Numbered from the stretch's first letter, positions 1 to 13,300 are shown. The stretch: 64,000 nucleotides of DNA from Streptomyces mirabilis (GCF_039503195.1 NZ_JBCJKP010000001.1:7440001-7504000); one strand, 5' to 3'. The notes: a model not told the origin generated them from the sequence alone. Translations and numbers: made by a program.

Positions 1-4068
<4,068 letters not shown>

Positions 4069-4197
4069 GCGGGATGGGTGTCGCCGGGTGGTGTCGGCGG
4101 CCGGGAGGCCGTGCTGTGCGCGCCGAGTCGGCGGCGCGGGGCGTCCGACGTCGTATAACTGACGGTGGCCGAGGCCGTGTAGAAGTGCGGGATTCGG

Positions 4198-4223
4198 GGA
4201 ACCTTCTGGTCTCCCGCTACGTT
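4198..4223 (+). promoter_or_regulatory. Candidate ECF-sigma-type promoter upstream of osaB
   Basis: GGAAC at 4198-4202 is separated by 18 bp from CGTT around 4220-4223, the geometry of ECF (SigR/SigE-like) promoters. It lies about 150 bp upstream of the osaB start. Pattern match only. Confidence 0.3.
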
Positions 4224-4369
4224 TCTGCTACGTGCACAGTGACATCGCGGTGACAGGGTGTGGCGACAGGCGGGGTGCGGCTACCATGACCGGCACAAGG
4301 ACGGGCGACGCAAGGGAGTCGTCCCCTGGGGCGGCGCCCGGTGCACTGCCGGGGCGAGGAGGGCGGGCC

Positions 4370-5053
4370 ATGGTGCAGAAGGCCAAGATCCTTCTGGTCG
4401 ATGACCGGCCGGAGAATCTGCTGGCGCTGGAGGCGATCCTCTCCGCGCTCGATCAGACACTGGTACGGGCATCGTCCGGAGAGGAAGCGCTCAAAGCGCT
4501 ACTGACCGACGACTTCGCGGTCATTCTGCTGGACGTCCAGATGCCTGGAATGGACGGTTTCGAAACCGCGGCGCACATCAAGCGGCGTGAACGGACTCGG
4601 GACATCCCGATCATCTTTCTCACGGCGATCAACCACGGCCCGCACCACACCTTCCGGGGGTACGCGGCGGGTGCGGTGGACTACATCTCCAAGCCGTTCG
4701 ACCCATGGGTGCTGCGTGCGAAGGTCTCGGTCTTCGTCGAGCTCTACATGAAGAACTGCCAACTGCGCGAGCAGGCAGCGCTGCTGCGGCTGCAGCTGGA
4801 GGGCGGCGGCAAGACGGCGCTCGGCTCGGCCAAGGAGCCGGCCGGTCTCCTCGCCGAACTCTCCGCGCGGCTCGCGGCCGTTGAGGAGCAGGCCGAGGCG
4901 CTGTCCAAGCAGCTCGACGACGACTCGGCGGACGCGGCGGCGGTGGCGACCGCGGCCCATCTCGAACGCAAACTCACGGGACTGCGCCGGGCGCTGGACG
5001 CGTTGGAGCCGGGCACGGGAAGCGGCGCACCGTCGGTGCCGTCGCAGAACTGA
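4370..5053 (+). CDS. osaB: Response regulator OsaB (receiver plus C-terminal coiled coil)
   Basis: 227 residues. The N-terminal receiver (about residues 4-125) has the acidic pair in ILLVDDRPEN, phospho-acceptor Asp55 in VILLDVQMPG, the conserved Thr/Ala and the Lys of SKPFDP. The remaining hundred residues are Leu/Ala/Glu-rich with heptad character and include no DNA-binding domain, so output is probably by protein contact. I chose ATG 4370 because GAGGAGGG sits 6-8 nt upstream. An in-frame extension to 4232 or 4289 adds residues that do not resemble a receiver. It lies 300 bp after the hybrid kinase on the same strand. In S. coelicolor the equivalent orphan-like regulator is needed for growth and aerial development under osmotic stress. 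That role is taken from the family, not shown here. Confidence 0.88.
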   Translation: MVQKAKILLVDDRPENLLALEAILSALDQTLVRASSGEEALKALLTDDFAVILLDVQMPGMDGFETAAHIKRRERTRDIPIIFLTAINHGPHHTFRGYAAGAVDYISKPFDPWVLRAKVSVFVELYMKNCQLREQAALLRLQLEGGGKTALGSAKEPAGLLAELSARLAAVEEQAEALSKQLDDDSADAAAVATAAHLERKLTGLRRALDALEPGTGSGAPSVPSQN

Positions 5054-5164
5054 CCTCCGAGGAGTCCGCCGTTCGCGGTGAGCGCGCGTCAGTTCTGGTC
5101 CCTGGTGCGGGCGACACGAACGGGTGAAGCAGTAGGCACACGTGTCCGCTGTCGTCTCCACCGG

Positions 5165-5170
5165 TAACCT
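5165..5170 (+). promoter_or_regulatory. TAACCT -10 hexamer, leaderless ftsK
   Basis: TANNNT hexamer ending 7 nt before ATG 5178, with no Shine-Dalgarno in between. It supports a leaderless transcript and the choice of 5178 over GTG 5142. Confidence 0.5.
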
Positions 5171-5177
5171 CACACTC

Positions 5178-7916
5178 ATGGCCTCACGTCAGTCCGCAGC
5201 CAAGAAGCCGCCCGCGAAGAAGGCGGCCGCTCCGACGAAGGCTCCGGCGAAGAAGGCCCCCGCGAAAAAGGCAGCCGCCAAGAAGGCGCCCGCCAAGAAG
5301 GTCGCGGCGAAGAAGGCCCCACCCGCGTCGGCGCCCAACCCCACCGCGGGTGTGTACAAGCTCGTACGCGCCGTGTGGCTGGGGCTCGCGCATGCCGTCG
5401 GCGCGATGTTCCGCGGCATAGGACGGGGCGCGAAGGGGCTCGACCCGGCGCATCGCAAGGACGGACTCGCGCTGCTGCTGATCGGGATCGCGCTGATCGT
5501 CGCGGCAGGCACCTGGTCCAACCTGCACGGTCCCGTCGGCGACCTCGTCGAGATGCTGGTGACGGGTGCCTTCGGCCGCCTCGACCTGCTGGTGCCGATA
5601 CTGCTCGCGGTCATCGCCGCCCGCTTCATCCTGCATCCCGAGAAGCCGGAGGCCAACGGGCGCATCGTGATCGGCCTGTCCGCGCTCGTCATCGGCGTCC
5701 TCGGCCAGGTCCACATCGCCTGCGGGGCGCCCGCGCGCAGCGACGGCATGCAGGCGATAAGGGACGCGGGCGGGCTCATCGGCTGGGGGGCGTCGACGCC
5801 GCTGACGTACATGATGGGTGACGTCCTCGCGGTGCCGTTGCTCGTGCTGCTCACGATCTTCGGCCTGCTGGTCGTCACGGCGACCCCTGTCAACGCGATC
5901 CCGCAGCGGCTGCGGCTGCTCGGTCAGAAGCTGGGCGTCGTCCAGGCCGACCCCGACGAGGACGCCTTCGGTGAGGACGACGAGCGCTACGACGAGCAGT
6001 GGCGTGAGGCGCTTCCCGCCCGTTCCCGGCGGCGTGCACGCGCCCCTGAGGGGTACGACGCGGAGAGCGCGGAGGAGGAGGCGCTCACCAAGCGCCGTGG
6101 CCGTCCCCGGCGGCCCGGTGTGCAGCAGCCCGACATGAACCGGCCCATGGACGCGGTGGACGTCGCCGCGGCGGCCGCCGCCGCGCTCGACGGCGCCGTG
6201 CTGCATGGGATGCCGCCCTCCCCGCTGGTCGCCGATCTGACGCAGGGCGTCACGGCGGAGCGTGACGGCTACGAGGAGACGTCCCCGGTGCCGGCCGCGC
6301 GCGCCAAGGTCGTCCCGGGCGCCAAGCGGCCCAAGCAGGAGGCCCTGGCCGTCGAGTCCGTCGTGCCCGACCTCACCAAGTCCGCGCCCGACGCGCCCCG
6401 CGACCTGCCCCCGCGCGCGGAGCAGCTCCAGTTGTCCGGCGACATCACCTACTCCCTGCCGTCGCTCGACCTCCTGGAGCGCGGCGGGCCCGGCAAGACG
6501 CGCAGCGCCGCCAATGACGCCGTGGTCGCCTCGCTCCAGAACGTCTTCATGGAGTTCAAGGTCGACGCCGCCGTCACCGGCTTCACGCGTGGTCCGACGG
6601 TCACGCGCTACGAGGTCGAGCTCGGCCCCGCCGTGAAGGTCGAACGGATCACGGCGCTCACCAAGAACATCGCGTACGCCGTCGCAAGCCCCGACGTGCG
6701 GATCATCAGTCCGATCCCCGGCAAGTCGGCGGTCGGCATCGAGATCCCCAACACCGACCGCGAGATGGTCAACCTCGGTGACGTGCTGCGCCTCGCGGAC
6801 GCGGCGGAGGACGACCACCCGATGCTGGTCGCGCTCGGCAAGGACGTCGAGGGCGGCTATGTGATGGCCAACCTGGCGAAGATGCCGCACGTGCTCGTGG
6901 CCGGAGCCACCGGTTCCGGTAAATCCTCGTGCATTAACTGCCTGATTACGTCCGTCATGGTCCGGGCGACCCCCGAGGACGTCCGGATGGTCCTCGTCGA
7001 CCCCAAGCGGGTCGAGCTGACCGCCTACGAGGGCATCCCGCACCTGATCACGCCGATCATCACCAACCCGAAGCGGGCCGCCGAGGCGCTGCAGTGGGTC
7101 GTACGGGAGATGGATCTGCGCTACGACGACCTCGCGGCGTTCGGCTACCGGCACATCGACGACTTCAACGAGGCCATCAGGAACGGCAAGGTGAAGCTGC
7201 CCGAGGGCAGCGAGCGCGAGCTGACGCCGTACCCGTATCTGCTGGTGATCGTCGACGAGCTCGCCGACCTGATGATGGTCGCCCCGCGCGACGTCGAGGA
7301 CGCGATCGTGCGCATCACGCAGCTCGCGCGTGCCGCCGGCATCCACCTGGTGCTCGCCACGCAGCGACCGTCCGTGGACGTCGTCACCGGTCTGATCAAG
7401 GCGAACGTGCCGTCCCGGCTCGCGTTCGCCACGTCGTCGCTGGCGGACTCGCGCGTCATCCTCGACCAGCCGGGCGCCGAGAAGCTGATCGGCAAGGGTG
7501 ACGGGCTCTTCCTGCCGATGGGGGCCAACAAGCCCACCCGTATGCAGGGTGCCTTCGTCACCGAGGACGAGGTCGCGGCCATCGTGCAGCACTGCAAGGA
7601 CCAGATGGCGCCGGTCTTCCGGGACGACGTCACCGTGGGCACCAAGCAGAAGAAGGAGATCGACGAGGACATCGGCGACGACCTCGACCTGCTGTGCGCC
7701 GCCGCCGAACTGGTCGTCACCTCGCAGTTCGGGTCCACCTCGATGCTCCAGCGCAAGCTGCGGGTCGGCTTCGCCAAGGCAGGGCGGCTGATGGACCTCA
7801 TGGAGTCCCGTGGCATCGTCGGGCCCAGCGAGGGATCCAAGGCGCGTGATGTTCTGGTGAAGGCCGACGAGCTGGACGGAGTGCTCGCCGTGATGCGTGG
7901 GGAAGCTGAAGCGTAG
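5178..7916 (+). CDS. ftsK: DNA translocase FtsK/SpoIIIE
   Basis: 912 residues. A Lys/Ala/Pro-rich N-terminus (KKAPAKKA repeats, residues 5-55) precedes four hydrophobic segments (roughly residues 94-240), which anchor it at the septum. An acidic/proline linker then leads to the motor: Walker A GATGSGKS near residue 577 and Walker B LLVIVDELADLM near 687. A winged-helix gamma domain (about 834-912, ending TSQFGSTSMLQRKLRVGF and following) reads chromosome polarity sequences. It pumps chromosomal DNA through closing septa, which in Streptomyces matters mostly for sporulation septation. The start is set by the leaderless-type hexamer at 5165-5170. GTG 5142 would add 12 residues. Confidence 0.97.
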   Translation: MASRQSAAKKPPAKKAAAPTKAPAKKAPAKKAAAKKAPAKKVAAKKAPPASAPNPTAGVYKLVRAVWLGLAHAVGAMFRGIGRGAKGLDPAHRKDGLALLLIGIALIVAAGTWSNLHGPVGDLVEMLVTGAFGRLDLLVPILLAVIAARFILHPEKPEANGRIVIGLSALVIGVLGQVHIACGAPARSDGMQAIRDAGGLIGWGASTPLTYMMGDVLAVPLLVLLTIFGLLVVTATPVNAIPQRLRLLGQKLGVVQADPDEDAFGEDDERYDEQWREALPARSRRRARAPEGYDAESAEEEALTKRRGRPRRPGVQQPDMNRPMDAVDVAAAAAAALDGAVLHGMPPSPLVADLTQGVTAERDGYEETSPVPAARAKVVPGAKRPKQEALAVESVVPDLTKSAPDAPRDLPPRAEQLQLSGDITYSLPSLDLLERGGPGKTRSAANDAVVASLQNVFMEFKVDAAVTGFTRGPTVTRYEVELGPAVKVERITALTKNIAYAVASPDVRIISPIPGKSAVGIEIPNTDREMVNLGDVLRLADAAEDDHPMLVALGKDVEGGYVMANLAKMPHVLVAGATGSGKSSCINCLITSVMVRATPEDVRMVLVDPKRVELTAYEGIPHLITPIITNPKRAAEALQWVVREMDLRYDDLAAFGYRHIDDFNEAIRNGKVKLPEGSERELTPYPYLLVIVDELADLMMVAPRDVEDAIVRITQLARAAGIHLVLATQRPSVDVVTGLIKANVPSRLAFATSSLADSRVILDQPGAEKLIGKGDGLFLPMGANKPTRMQGAFVTEDEVAAIVQHCKDQMAPVFRDDVTVGTKQKKEIDEDIGDDLDLLCAAAELVVTSQFGSTSMLQRKLRVGFAKAGRLMDLMESRGIVGPSEGSKARDVLVKADELDGVLAVMRGEAEA

Positions 7917-7954
7917 AGCTTTTGGCGGAGGGAAACGGGACAGGTCGGTCACCG

Positions 7955-8037
7955 TACGGGTGAGATCTCGGCGGCTCGGTCATGGCGCGGACGGTTCGCT
8001 CCGTGACACGGGGATATTCGAACGTGACTCACCCGTA
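7955..8037. repeat. Inverted repeat in ftsK 3' region
   Basis: A perfect 10-bp inverted repeat, TACGGGTGAG (7955-7964) and CTCACCCGTA (8028-8037), is separated by 63 bp inside the 313-bp gap after ftsK. Its role is unknown; it could extend a transcript-end structure or be an operator. Confidence 0.5.
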
Positions 8038-8087
8038 AGGGAAATACGGGCAACCGTTTCCCTTCGTCGTACGTCAAGTTGAGCGAG

Positions 8088-8105
8088 GGGACAGGTCCCT
8101 GTCCC
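8088..8105. terminator. Palindrome, possible ftsK terminator or operator
   Basis: GGGACAGG-TC-CCTGTCCC forms an 8-bp perfect dyad with a 2-bp centre. It is a weak hairpin because of the tiny loop, so a protein-binding site is equally possible. It lies between ftsK and the promoter hexamer at 8182. Confidence 0.35.
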
Positions 8106-8181
8106 AACATCATGGTGACCGGCCATTCTGATGGCGTACAAAGTCCCACCGCCCGGTTGCCCCACCCTTTCGTACCCCCCC

Positions 8182-8187
8182 TAAACT
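8182..8187 (+). promoter_or_regulatory. TAAACT -10 hexamer before the RodZ-like gene
   Basis: Good TANNNT match in an unusually AT-containing spot. It would start a transcript about 35 nt before GTG 8230, which is preceded by GAAAGG. Confidence 0.4.
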
Positions 8188-8229
8188 GAACCTCCAGCAC
8201 AGGTGGCTACACGCTCGAAAGGCGCCCCC

Positions 8230-9084
8230 GTGTCCATCGGCAACTTCCCTGACGGCAACTCCCCTGAAGACGAGCGCCCGTTCGAAGAGCACCGCGAAGA
8301 AGGCCTCTCGGTCGGTCGTGCCTTGCGGCAGGCCCGCATCGAGGCAGGACTGACCGTTGACGACGTCAGCAACGCCACCCGGGTCCGTATCGCCATCGTG
8401 CACGCGATCGAGCAGGACGACTTCGCCCCCTGCGGCGGTGATGTGTACGCGCGCGGCCACATCCGGACGCTGGCCCGGGCGGTGCGCATCGATCCGGCCC
8501 CGCTGCTCGCCCGCTACGACGCCGAACACGGCGGGCGACCCGCGCCCACCCCCGCCGCCCCGATGTTCGAGGCGGAACGTATCCGTCCCGAGCGCCGCGG
8601 GCCGAACTGGACCGCCGCCATGGTCGCGGCGATCGTCGCCGTGATCGGCTTCGTCGGGTTCACCGTGGTCAAGGGCAACGGCGGGAGCGACGCGAAGTCG
8701 TCGGTCGCCGAAGGCTCCACACCGACCGCCAGTACGTCCACCACCTCGGCCAGCTCCAAGATCAGCAAGCCCGCCGACCCGAAGCCCGAGCCCACCGACA
8801 GCGCCATCGCGGCGGCCCCGCAGGACAAGGTGACCGTCCAGGTGAGCGCCCCCGACGGGCGCAGCTGGATCTCCGCCAAGGACCACAACGGCCGACTGCT
8901 CTTCGACGGTCTGCTCAAGCAGGGCGAGTCCAAGACCTTCCAGGACAAGACGAAGATCGACCTGGTCCTCGGCGACGCGGGCGCCATCAAGCTGTACGTG
9001 AACGGCAAGAAGATCGACGACCAGTTCCAGCCCGGCCAGGTCGAGCGACTGACGTACACGAAGGGCGACCCCGTCGTCGGATGA
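8230..9084 (+). CDS. RodZ-like helix-turn-helix membrane protein
   Basis: 284 residues. The N-terminal Cro/RodZ-type HTH (about residues 25-95: VGRALRQARIEAGLTVDDVSN, cut here) is followed by a charged linker and one transmembrane helix (about 128-150). After a Ser/Thr/Pro-rich stretch comes a C-terminal DUF4115 beta domain (about 195-284). This is the RodZ architecture: cytoplasmic HTH, single-pass membrane segment and extracytoplasmic domain. RodZ links MreB to the wall-growth machinery, though the exact role in Streptomyces is not shown here. GTG 8230 is chosen for the GAAAGG ribosome site 6 nt upstream; an in-frame GTG at 8203 would add nine residues. It lies between ftsK and rimO on the same strand. 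Confidence 0.85.
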   Translation: MSIGNFPDGNSPEDERPFEEHREEGLSVGRALRQARIEAGLTVDDVSNATRVRIAIVHAIEQDDFAPCGGDVYARGHIRTLARAVRIDPAPLLARYDAEHGGRPAPTPAAPMFEAERIRPERRGPNWTAAMVAAIVAVIGFVGFTVVKGNGGSDAKSSVAEGSTPTASTSTTSASSKISKPADPKPEPTDSAIAAAPQDKVTVQVSAPDGRSWISAKDHNGRLLFDGLLKQGESKTFQDKTKIDLVLGDAGAIKLYVNGKKIDDQFQPGQVERLTYTKGDPVVG

Positions 9085-9213
9085 CTTCGGACGGCCGTGA
9101 GGGTCGCACAACGGGCTCACGAAGCGGGCGCACAAAGGGCTCACCGCACAGGCGGGTACGGGGTTGGCCAAGATCGGCCAACCCCGTCGACGTGGGCTGT
9201 CAGTGAGACAAAG

Positions 9214-9219
9214 TAGTCT
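9214..9219 (+). promoter_or_regulatory. TAGTCT -10 hexamer, leaderless rimO
   Basis: The hexamer ends 7 nt before ATG 9227, with no ribosome-binding site between. This is the leaderless pattern. Confidence 0.5.
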
Positions 9220-9226
9220 TGAGCCC

Positions 9227-10714
9227 ATGCCTGAACGCCGTACCGTCGCACTCGTCACCCTTGGCTGCGCCCGTAACGAGGTGGACTCGGAGGAGCTCGC
9301 AGGCCGCTTGGAGGCGGACGGCTGGCAACTCGTGGAGGACGCCGAAGAAGCGGACGTCGCCGTCGTCAACACCTGTGGCTTCGTCGAAGCCGCCAAGAAG
9401 GACTCCGTCGACGCCCTCCTGGAAGCCAATGACCTCAAGGGGCATGGCAGAACCCAGGCCGTCGTGGCGGTGGGCTGCATGGCCGAGCGGTACGGCAAGG
9501 AGCTCGCCGAGGCCCTCCCCGAGGCCGACGGTGTGCTCGGCTTCGATGACTACGCGGACATCTCGGACCGCCTCCAGACCATCCTGAACGGCGGCATCCA
9601 CGCCTCCCACACCCCCCGCGACCGGCGCAAACTGCTGCCGATCAGCCCCGCCGAGCGGCAGAGCGCGGGCGAGGAGGTGGCCCTTCCCGGCCACGGCGCC
9701 CCCTCGGACCTCCCGGAGGGCGTCGCCCCGGTCTCCGGCCCGCGTGCGCCTCTGCGCCGCCGCCTGGACGGCTCCCCGGTGGCCTCGGTGAAGCTCGCCT
9801 CCGGCTGCGACCGGCGCTGCTCCTTCTGCGCCATCCCGTCCTTCCGCGGCTCCTTCATCTCGCGCCGCCCCAGCGACGTGCTGAACGAGACCCGCTGGCT
9901 GGCCGAGCAGGGCGTCAAGGAGATCATGCTGGTCTCCGAGAACAACACCTCGTACGGCAAGGACCTGGGCGACATCCGCCTCCTGGAGACCATGCTGCCC
10001 GAGCTCGCCGAGATCGACGGCATCGAGCGCGTGCGCGTGAGCTACCTCCAGCCCGCCGAGATGCGCCCCGGGCTCATCGACGTGCTGACCTCCACGCCGA
10101 ACATCGCGCCCTACTTCGACCTGTCCTTCCAGCACTCCGCGCCCGACGTGCTGCGCGCGATGCGGCGCTTCGGCGACACGGACCGCTTCCTGGAGCTGCT
10201 CGACACCATCCGCTCCAAGGCCCCGCAGGCCGGCGTGCGGTCCAACTTCATCGTGGGCTTCCCCGGCGAGACCGAGGCCGACCTCGCGGAGCTGGAGCGC
10301 TTCCTCACGGGTGCGCGCCTCGACGCCATCGGCGTCTTCGGGTACTCCGACGAGGACGGCACGGAGGCGGCGACGTACGAGAACAAGCTCGACCAGGACG
10401 TGGTCGACGAGCGCCTCGCGCGCGTGTCCCGGCTCGCCGAGGAGCTGGTCGCGCAGCGCGCCGAGGAGCGCGTCGGTGAGACCGTCCATGTGCTCGTCGA
10501 GTCGGTCGGCTCCGTCGACGGGGAGGAGTGGGGGGCGGTCGGCCGTGCCGCGCACCAGGCGCCCGAGACCGACGGTCAGGTGCAGTTCACGAGCGGCGAA
10601 GGTCTGACGGTGGGCCGTATCGTCGAGGCGAAGGTGGTCGGTACGGAAGGTGTCGACCTGGTGGCCGAGCCGCTCCTGGGCTCGCTCCCGTGTACTGAGG
10701 AGGCGGCCAGATGA
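9227..10714 (+). CDS. rimO: Ribosomal protein uS12 methylthiotransferase RimO
   Basis: 495 residues. It is a radical-SAM methylthiotransferase that adds the beta-methylthio group to the conserved aspartate of ribosomal protein S12. The N-terminal UPF0004 domain supplies three cluster cysteines (LGCARN, NTCGF, VGCMAE). The radical-SAM core has [11 protein letters not shown] (CxxxCxxC), and a TRAM-like domain closes the protein. [11 protein letters not shown] and the [10 protein letters not shown] motif are RimO-like rather than MiaB-like; the MiaB paralogue is at 53822. An unusual Pro/Gly-rich stretch of about 40 residues (nt 9640-9770) lies between the N-terminal and radical-SAM domains. ATG 9227 is fixed by the leaderless hexamer. 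The stop overlaps pgsA by ATGA. Confidence 0.95.
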   Translation: MPERRTVALVTLGCARNEVDSEELAGRLEADGWQLVEDAEEADVAVVNTCGFVEAAKKDSVDALLEANDLKGHGRTQAVVAVGCMAERYGKELAEALPEADGVLGFDDYADISDRLQTILNGGIHASHTPRDRRKLLPISPAERQSAGEEVALPGHGAPSDLPEGVAPVSGPRAPLRRRLDGSPVASVKLASGCDRRCSFCAIPSFRGSFISRRPSDVLNETRWLAEQGVKEIMLVSENNTSYGKDLGDIRLLETMLPELAEIDGIERVRVSYLQPAEMRPGLIDVLTSTPNIAPYFDLSFQHSAPDVLRAMRRFGDTDRFLELLDTIRSKAPQAGVRSNFIVGFPGETEADLAELERFLTGARLDAIGVFGYSDEDGTEAATYENKLDQDVVDERLARVSRLAEELVAQRAEERVGETVHVLVESVGSVDGEEWGAVGRAAHQAPETDGQVQFTSGEGLTVGRIVEAKVVGTEGVDLVAEPLLGSLPCTEEAAR

Positions 10715-11424
10715 CCGGAGCCCCGGCGTCCGCGGCGGGCGGCTCCCCCAGCGCGAACGGCGCGGCGGGCGCTCCCGGCGTTCCCGGGGGCTCCAAGCCG
10801 GCGCGGGGCGGGAAGCTGGGCGCTGTGGCCGTCAATCAGGCCAGCCTCTGGAACATCGCGAACATCCTGACCATGATCCGGCTCGTCCTGGTGCCGGGCT
10901 TCGTGGCGCTGATGCTGGCCGAGGGCGGGTACGACCCCGCTTGGCGAGCCTGGGCGTGGGCGGCCTTCGCCGTCGCCATGATCACCGACATCTTCGACGG
11001 GCACCTGGCGCGTACGTACGACCTGGTCACCGACTTCGGGAAGATCGCGGACCCCATCGCCGACAAGGCGATCATGGGTGCGGCGCTGGTCTGCCTGTCC
11101 TACCTCGGTGATCTGCCGTGGTGGGTGACGGGAGTGATCCTCGGGCGCGAGCTCGGGATCACTCTGATGCGTTTCCTGGTGATCCGCTACGGGGTCATTC
11201 CGGCCAGCCGTGGCGGCAAGCTGAAGACGCTCGCGCAGGGCACCGCGGTCGGGATGTACGTCCTGGCGCTGACGGGGCCGCTGGCCACCCTGAGATTCTG
11301 GGTGATGGCCGTGGCGGTCGTCCTGACCGTCGTCACCGGGCTCGACTACGTAAGACAGGCCGTTGTGCTGCGCAGGAGCGGGATCGCCGAGCGGCAGGCG
11401 GCGGCCGAGGAGGCTGAGCGGTGA
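10711..11424 (+). CDS. pgsA: CDP-diacylglycerol-glycerol-3-phosphate 3-phosphatidyltransferase
   Basis: 237 residues. The enzyme makes phosphatidylglycerol phosphate from CDP-diacylglycerol and glycerol-3-phosphate, the committed step to phosphatidylglycerol and cardiolipin. The CDP-alcohol phosphotransferase signature DGx2ARx8Gx3Dx3D is complete ([20 protein letters not shown], then IAD). Several hydrophobic helices surround it. The N-terminal 45 residues are a Gly/Ala/Pro-rich, probably disordered extension. It overlaps rimO by ATGA and cinA by GTGA, so the three genes are probably translationally coupled. The pgsA-cinA-clgR order is widely conserved in actinobacteria. Confidence 0.95.
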   Translation: MTGAPASAAGGSPSANGAAGAPGVPGGSKPARGGKLGAVAVNQASLWNIANILTMIRLVLVPGFVALMLAEGGYDPAWRAWAWAAFAVAMITDIFDGHLARTYDLVTDFGKIADPIADKAIMGAALVCLSYLGDLPWWVTGVILGRELGITLMRFLVIRYGVIPASRGGKLKTLAQGTAVGMYVLALTGPLATLRFWVMAVAVVLTVVTGLDYVRQAVVLRRSGIAERQAAAEEAER

Positions 11425-11966
11425 GTTCTACGGCCGCCGAAGTGCTGCGACTACTCACGGTGAGGGGCGAGACGCTCGCCGTCGCCGAGTCGCTGACCGG
11501 TGGTCTGGTGGCGGCGGAGATCACCGCGACGCCCGGGGCCTCCCAGGCCTTCCGGGGCTCCGTGACGGCGTACGCCACCGAACTCAAGCACGAACTGCTG
11601 GGAGTCGACGCCACTCTGTTGGCCGAGCGTGGTGCGGTGGATCCGCAGGTCGCGGCCCAGATGGCGGCCGGGGTGCGCAAGGCGCTCGGCGCGGACTGGG
11701 GGATCGCCACCACCGGTGTCGCCGGTCCCGAACCCCAGGACGGGCAGCCGGTCGGGACGGTTTTCGTGGCCGTCGACGGCCCGTCCCGAGCATCTTTTCA
11801 TGCTGCCGGCGGCGGGAAAGTGATACCGCTGCGGTTGAACGGCGACCGGACGGAAATCCGTATGGAGAGTGTACGGAGCGTACTCGCCCTGCTCCTGAAG
11901 GAGCTGGCGGGCGAACAGACCGGGAATGAGCGGGCACAGGATACGGAACAGAACGGGGGGTTTTGA
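11421..11966 (+). CDS. cinA: CinA family protein (NMN deamidase domain)
   Basis: 181 residues, only the C-terminal CinA domain, without the N-terminal MoCF-like half found in Escherichia-type CinA. Recognisable motifs are VAESLTGG, FRGSVTAYA and GIATTGVAGP. The domain deamidates nicotinamide mononucleotide in pyridine nucleotide salvage. It starts with GTG inside the pgsA stop (GTGA). The last 20 residues are polar and likely unstructured. Despite the family name, there is no evidence here for a role in competence. Confidence 0.92.
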   Translation: MSSTAAEVLRLLTVRGETLAVAESLTGGLVAAEITATPGASQAFRGSVTAYATELKHELLGVDATLLAERGAVDPQVAAQMAAGVRKALGADWGIATTGVAGPEPQDGQPVGTVFVAVDGPSRASFHAAGGGKVIPLRLNGDRTEIRMESVRSVLALLLKELAGEQTGNERAQDTEQNGGF

Positions 11967-12075
11967 TGTTTGCAGCCCTGAGTGAACACGACATCGCTCC
12001 CCGCACGGCCGCGGCGCAAGGCGGTACGGTGGGGCGTGAAGGATGCGGCTACGCGGTCCGAGGAGGGAGCCACCG

Positions 12076-12453
12076 ATGATTCTGCTCCGTCGCCTGCTTG
12101 GTGACGTGCTGCGTCGGCAGCGCCAGCGCCAGGGCCGTACTCTGCGCGAAGTCTCCTCGTCCGCCCGAGTTTCACTCGGCTATCTCTCCGAGGTGGAGCG
12201 GGGGCAGAAGGAGGCATCCTCCGAGCTGCTCTCCGCCATCTGCGACGCGCTGGACGTACGGATGTCCGAGCTCATGCGGGAAGTGAGCGACGAGCTCGCT
12301 CTCGCCGAGCTGGCCCAGTCTGCAGCGGCCACCGAGCCGGTGCCCACACCGGTGCGCCGTCCGATGCTGAATTCCGTATCGGTCACCGGCGTACCACCGG
12401 AACGGGTCACCATCAAGGCGCCAGCCGAGGCGGTCGACGTCGTCGCCGCCTGA
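12076..12453 (+). CDS. clgR: XRE-family transcriptional activator ClgR
   Basis: 125 residues. The HTH (about residues 8-70, with [18 protein letters not shown]) is very similar to ClgR, the activator of clp and lon protease genes in actinobacteria. The protein ends VDVVAA. The C-terminal Ala-Ala is the reported recognition tag for ClpP-dependent degradation of Streptomyces ClgR, so the protein controls the protease that destroys it. ATG 12076 follows GGAGGGAGC with good spacing. It sits downstream of pgsA-cinA, as in Corynebacterium and Mycobacterium, but after a 109-bp gap that could hold its own promoter. Confidence 0.93.
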   Translation: MILLRRLLGDVLRRQRQRQGRTLREVSSSARVSLGYLSEVERGQKEASSELLSAICDALDVRMSELMREVSDELALAELAQSAAATEPVPTPVRRPMLNSVSVTGVPPERVTIKAPAEAVDVVAA

Positions 12454-12491
12454 CGCTCACGAGTTCTCGCTCATGAGCTGAGCATGCTTGT

Positions 12492-12549
12492 GAAAGCCCC
12501 GGCCGGGGCTGCTCCAGGGAAGTCTGGAGCGGTTTCGGCCGGGGCTTTC
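12492..12549 (+). terminator. Strong terminator after clgR
   Basis: Perfect 13-bp arms GAAAGCCCCGGCC (12492-12504) and GGCCGGGGCTTTC (12537-12549). The loop holds its own hairpin, GCTCCAG/CTGGAGC (12511-12530). Confidence 0.85.
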
Positions 12550-12665
12550 GATGTCTCCGGGTCCACTCGCTCCAGGTGACCCGAATTGTGCGTCTATGCC
12601 ATGGTTGATGAGGTCGTGATGGATGAGACCGTTGTTGATGAGGCCGAGTGGATCGGAGAATCCCG

Positions 12666-13136
12666 ATGTACGTCGTGAAGAGCCCGTTGTCCGACGCGGA
12701 TCTTAAGACCGTGTCCGGCGCCCTCCAGGGAGCGCTGGTCGACCTGGTGGATCTCTCCTTGGTGGCGAAGCAGGTCCACTGGAACGTGGTCGGACCGCGT
12801 TTCCGCTCCATCCACCTCCAGCTCGACGAGGTCGTGGACACCGCACGGCTGCACTCCGACACGGTGGCGGAGCGCGCCTCGACGCTCGGGGTCCCGCCCG
12901 ACGGACGGGCCGCGACCGTGGCCACCACCAGCGGCATCGGTGTGACGCCCGAGGGCTGGATCAAGGACACCGACGCCGTGGGGGAGCTCGTGGACGCGCT
13001 GAGCGCGGTGATCAGCCGGATGCGGGTGCGAGTGGACGCGACGGGCGAAGCCGATCCGGTGAGCCAGGACATCTTCATCCAGATCACCGCCGACCTCGAG
13101 AAGCATCACTGGATGTTCCAGGCGGAGAACGGGTGA
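12666..13136 (+). CDS. dpsB: Dps-family ferritin-like protein DpsB
   Basis: 156 residues, typical Dps length. The ferroxidase signature is present: KQVHWNVVGPRFRSIHLQLDE, then HSDTVAER, supplying the His, Asp and Glu ligands shared across the subunit interface. Dps dodecamers oxidise and store iron, protect DNA and in Streptomyces affect nucleoid condensation in spores. The symbol follows its position next to clgR, where S. coelicolor has its second Dps. ATG 12666 follows CGGAGA; an in-frame ATG at 12648 lacks a ribosome site. Upstream, 12603-12648 holds three imperfect copies of a GATGAG-containing unit that would lie in the mRNA leader. Confidence 0.88.
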   Translation: MYVVKSPLSDADLKTVSGALQGALVDLVDLSLVAKQVHWNVVGPRFRSIHLQLDEVVDTARLHSDTVAERASTLGVPPDGRAATVATTSGIGVTPEGWIKDTDAVGELVDALSAVISRMRVRVDATGEADPVSQDIFIQITADLEKHHWMFQAENG

Positions 13137-13138
13137 CG

Positions 13139-13178
13139 CCCGGAGGCGGGCGGCTCACGGTGGTGACCGCCGGGCGCT
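13139..13178 (+). terminator. Possible dpsB terminator
   Basis: GGCGGCTCAC and GTGACCGCC can pair with one bulged base. They are nested in CGCCCGG...CCGGGCG arms just after the dpsB stop. GC-rich, no T tract. Confidence 0.4.
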
Positions 13179-13300
13179 CCGTGGGGGCCGCGGGGCGCCA
13201 TGGTCGGCTTCGGATGTGCCTTGGGTGCGCCTCTGTGCCGTTGGTGCGCCCTGCCGGTGGGTGAGAGCGCGGGTCTAGCTTCGGGCTGGAGGTGGACACC

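Noticed and set aside
5184..7952. 922-codon open frame opposite ftsK
   Set aside because: Composition shadow of ftsK; the Arg/His/Gly-rich product has no recognisable motif.
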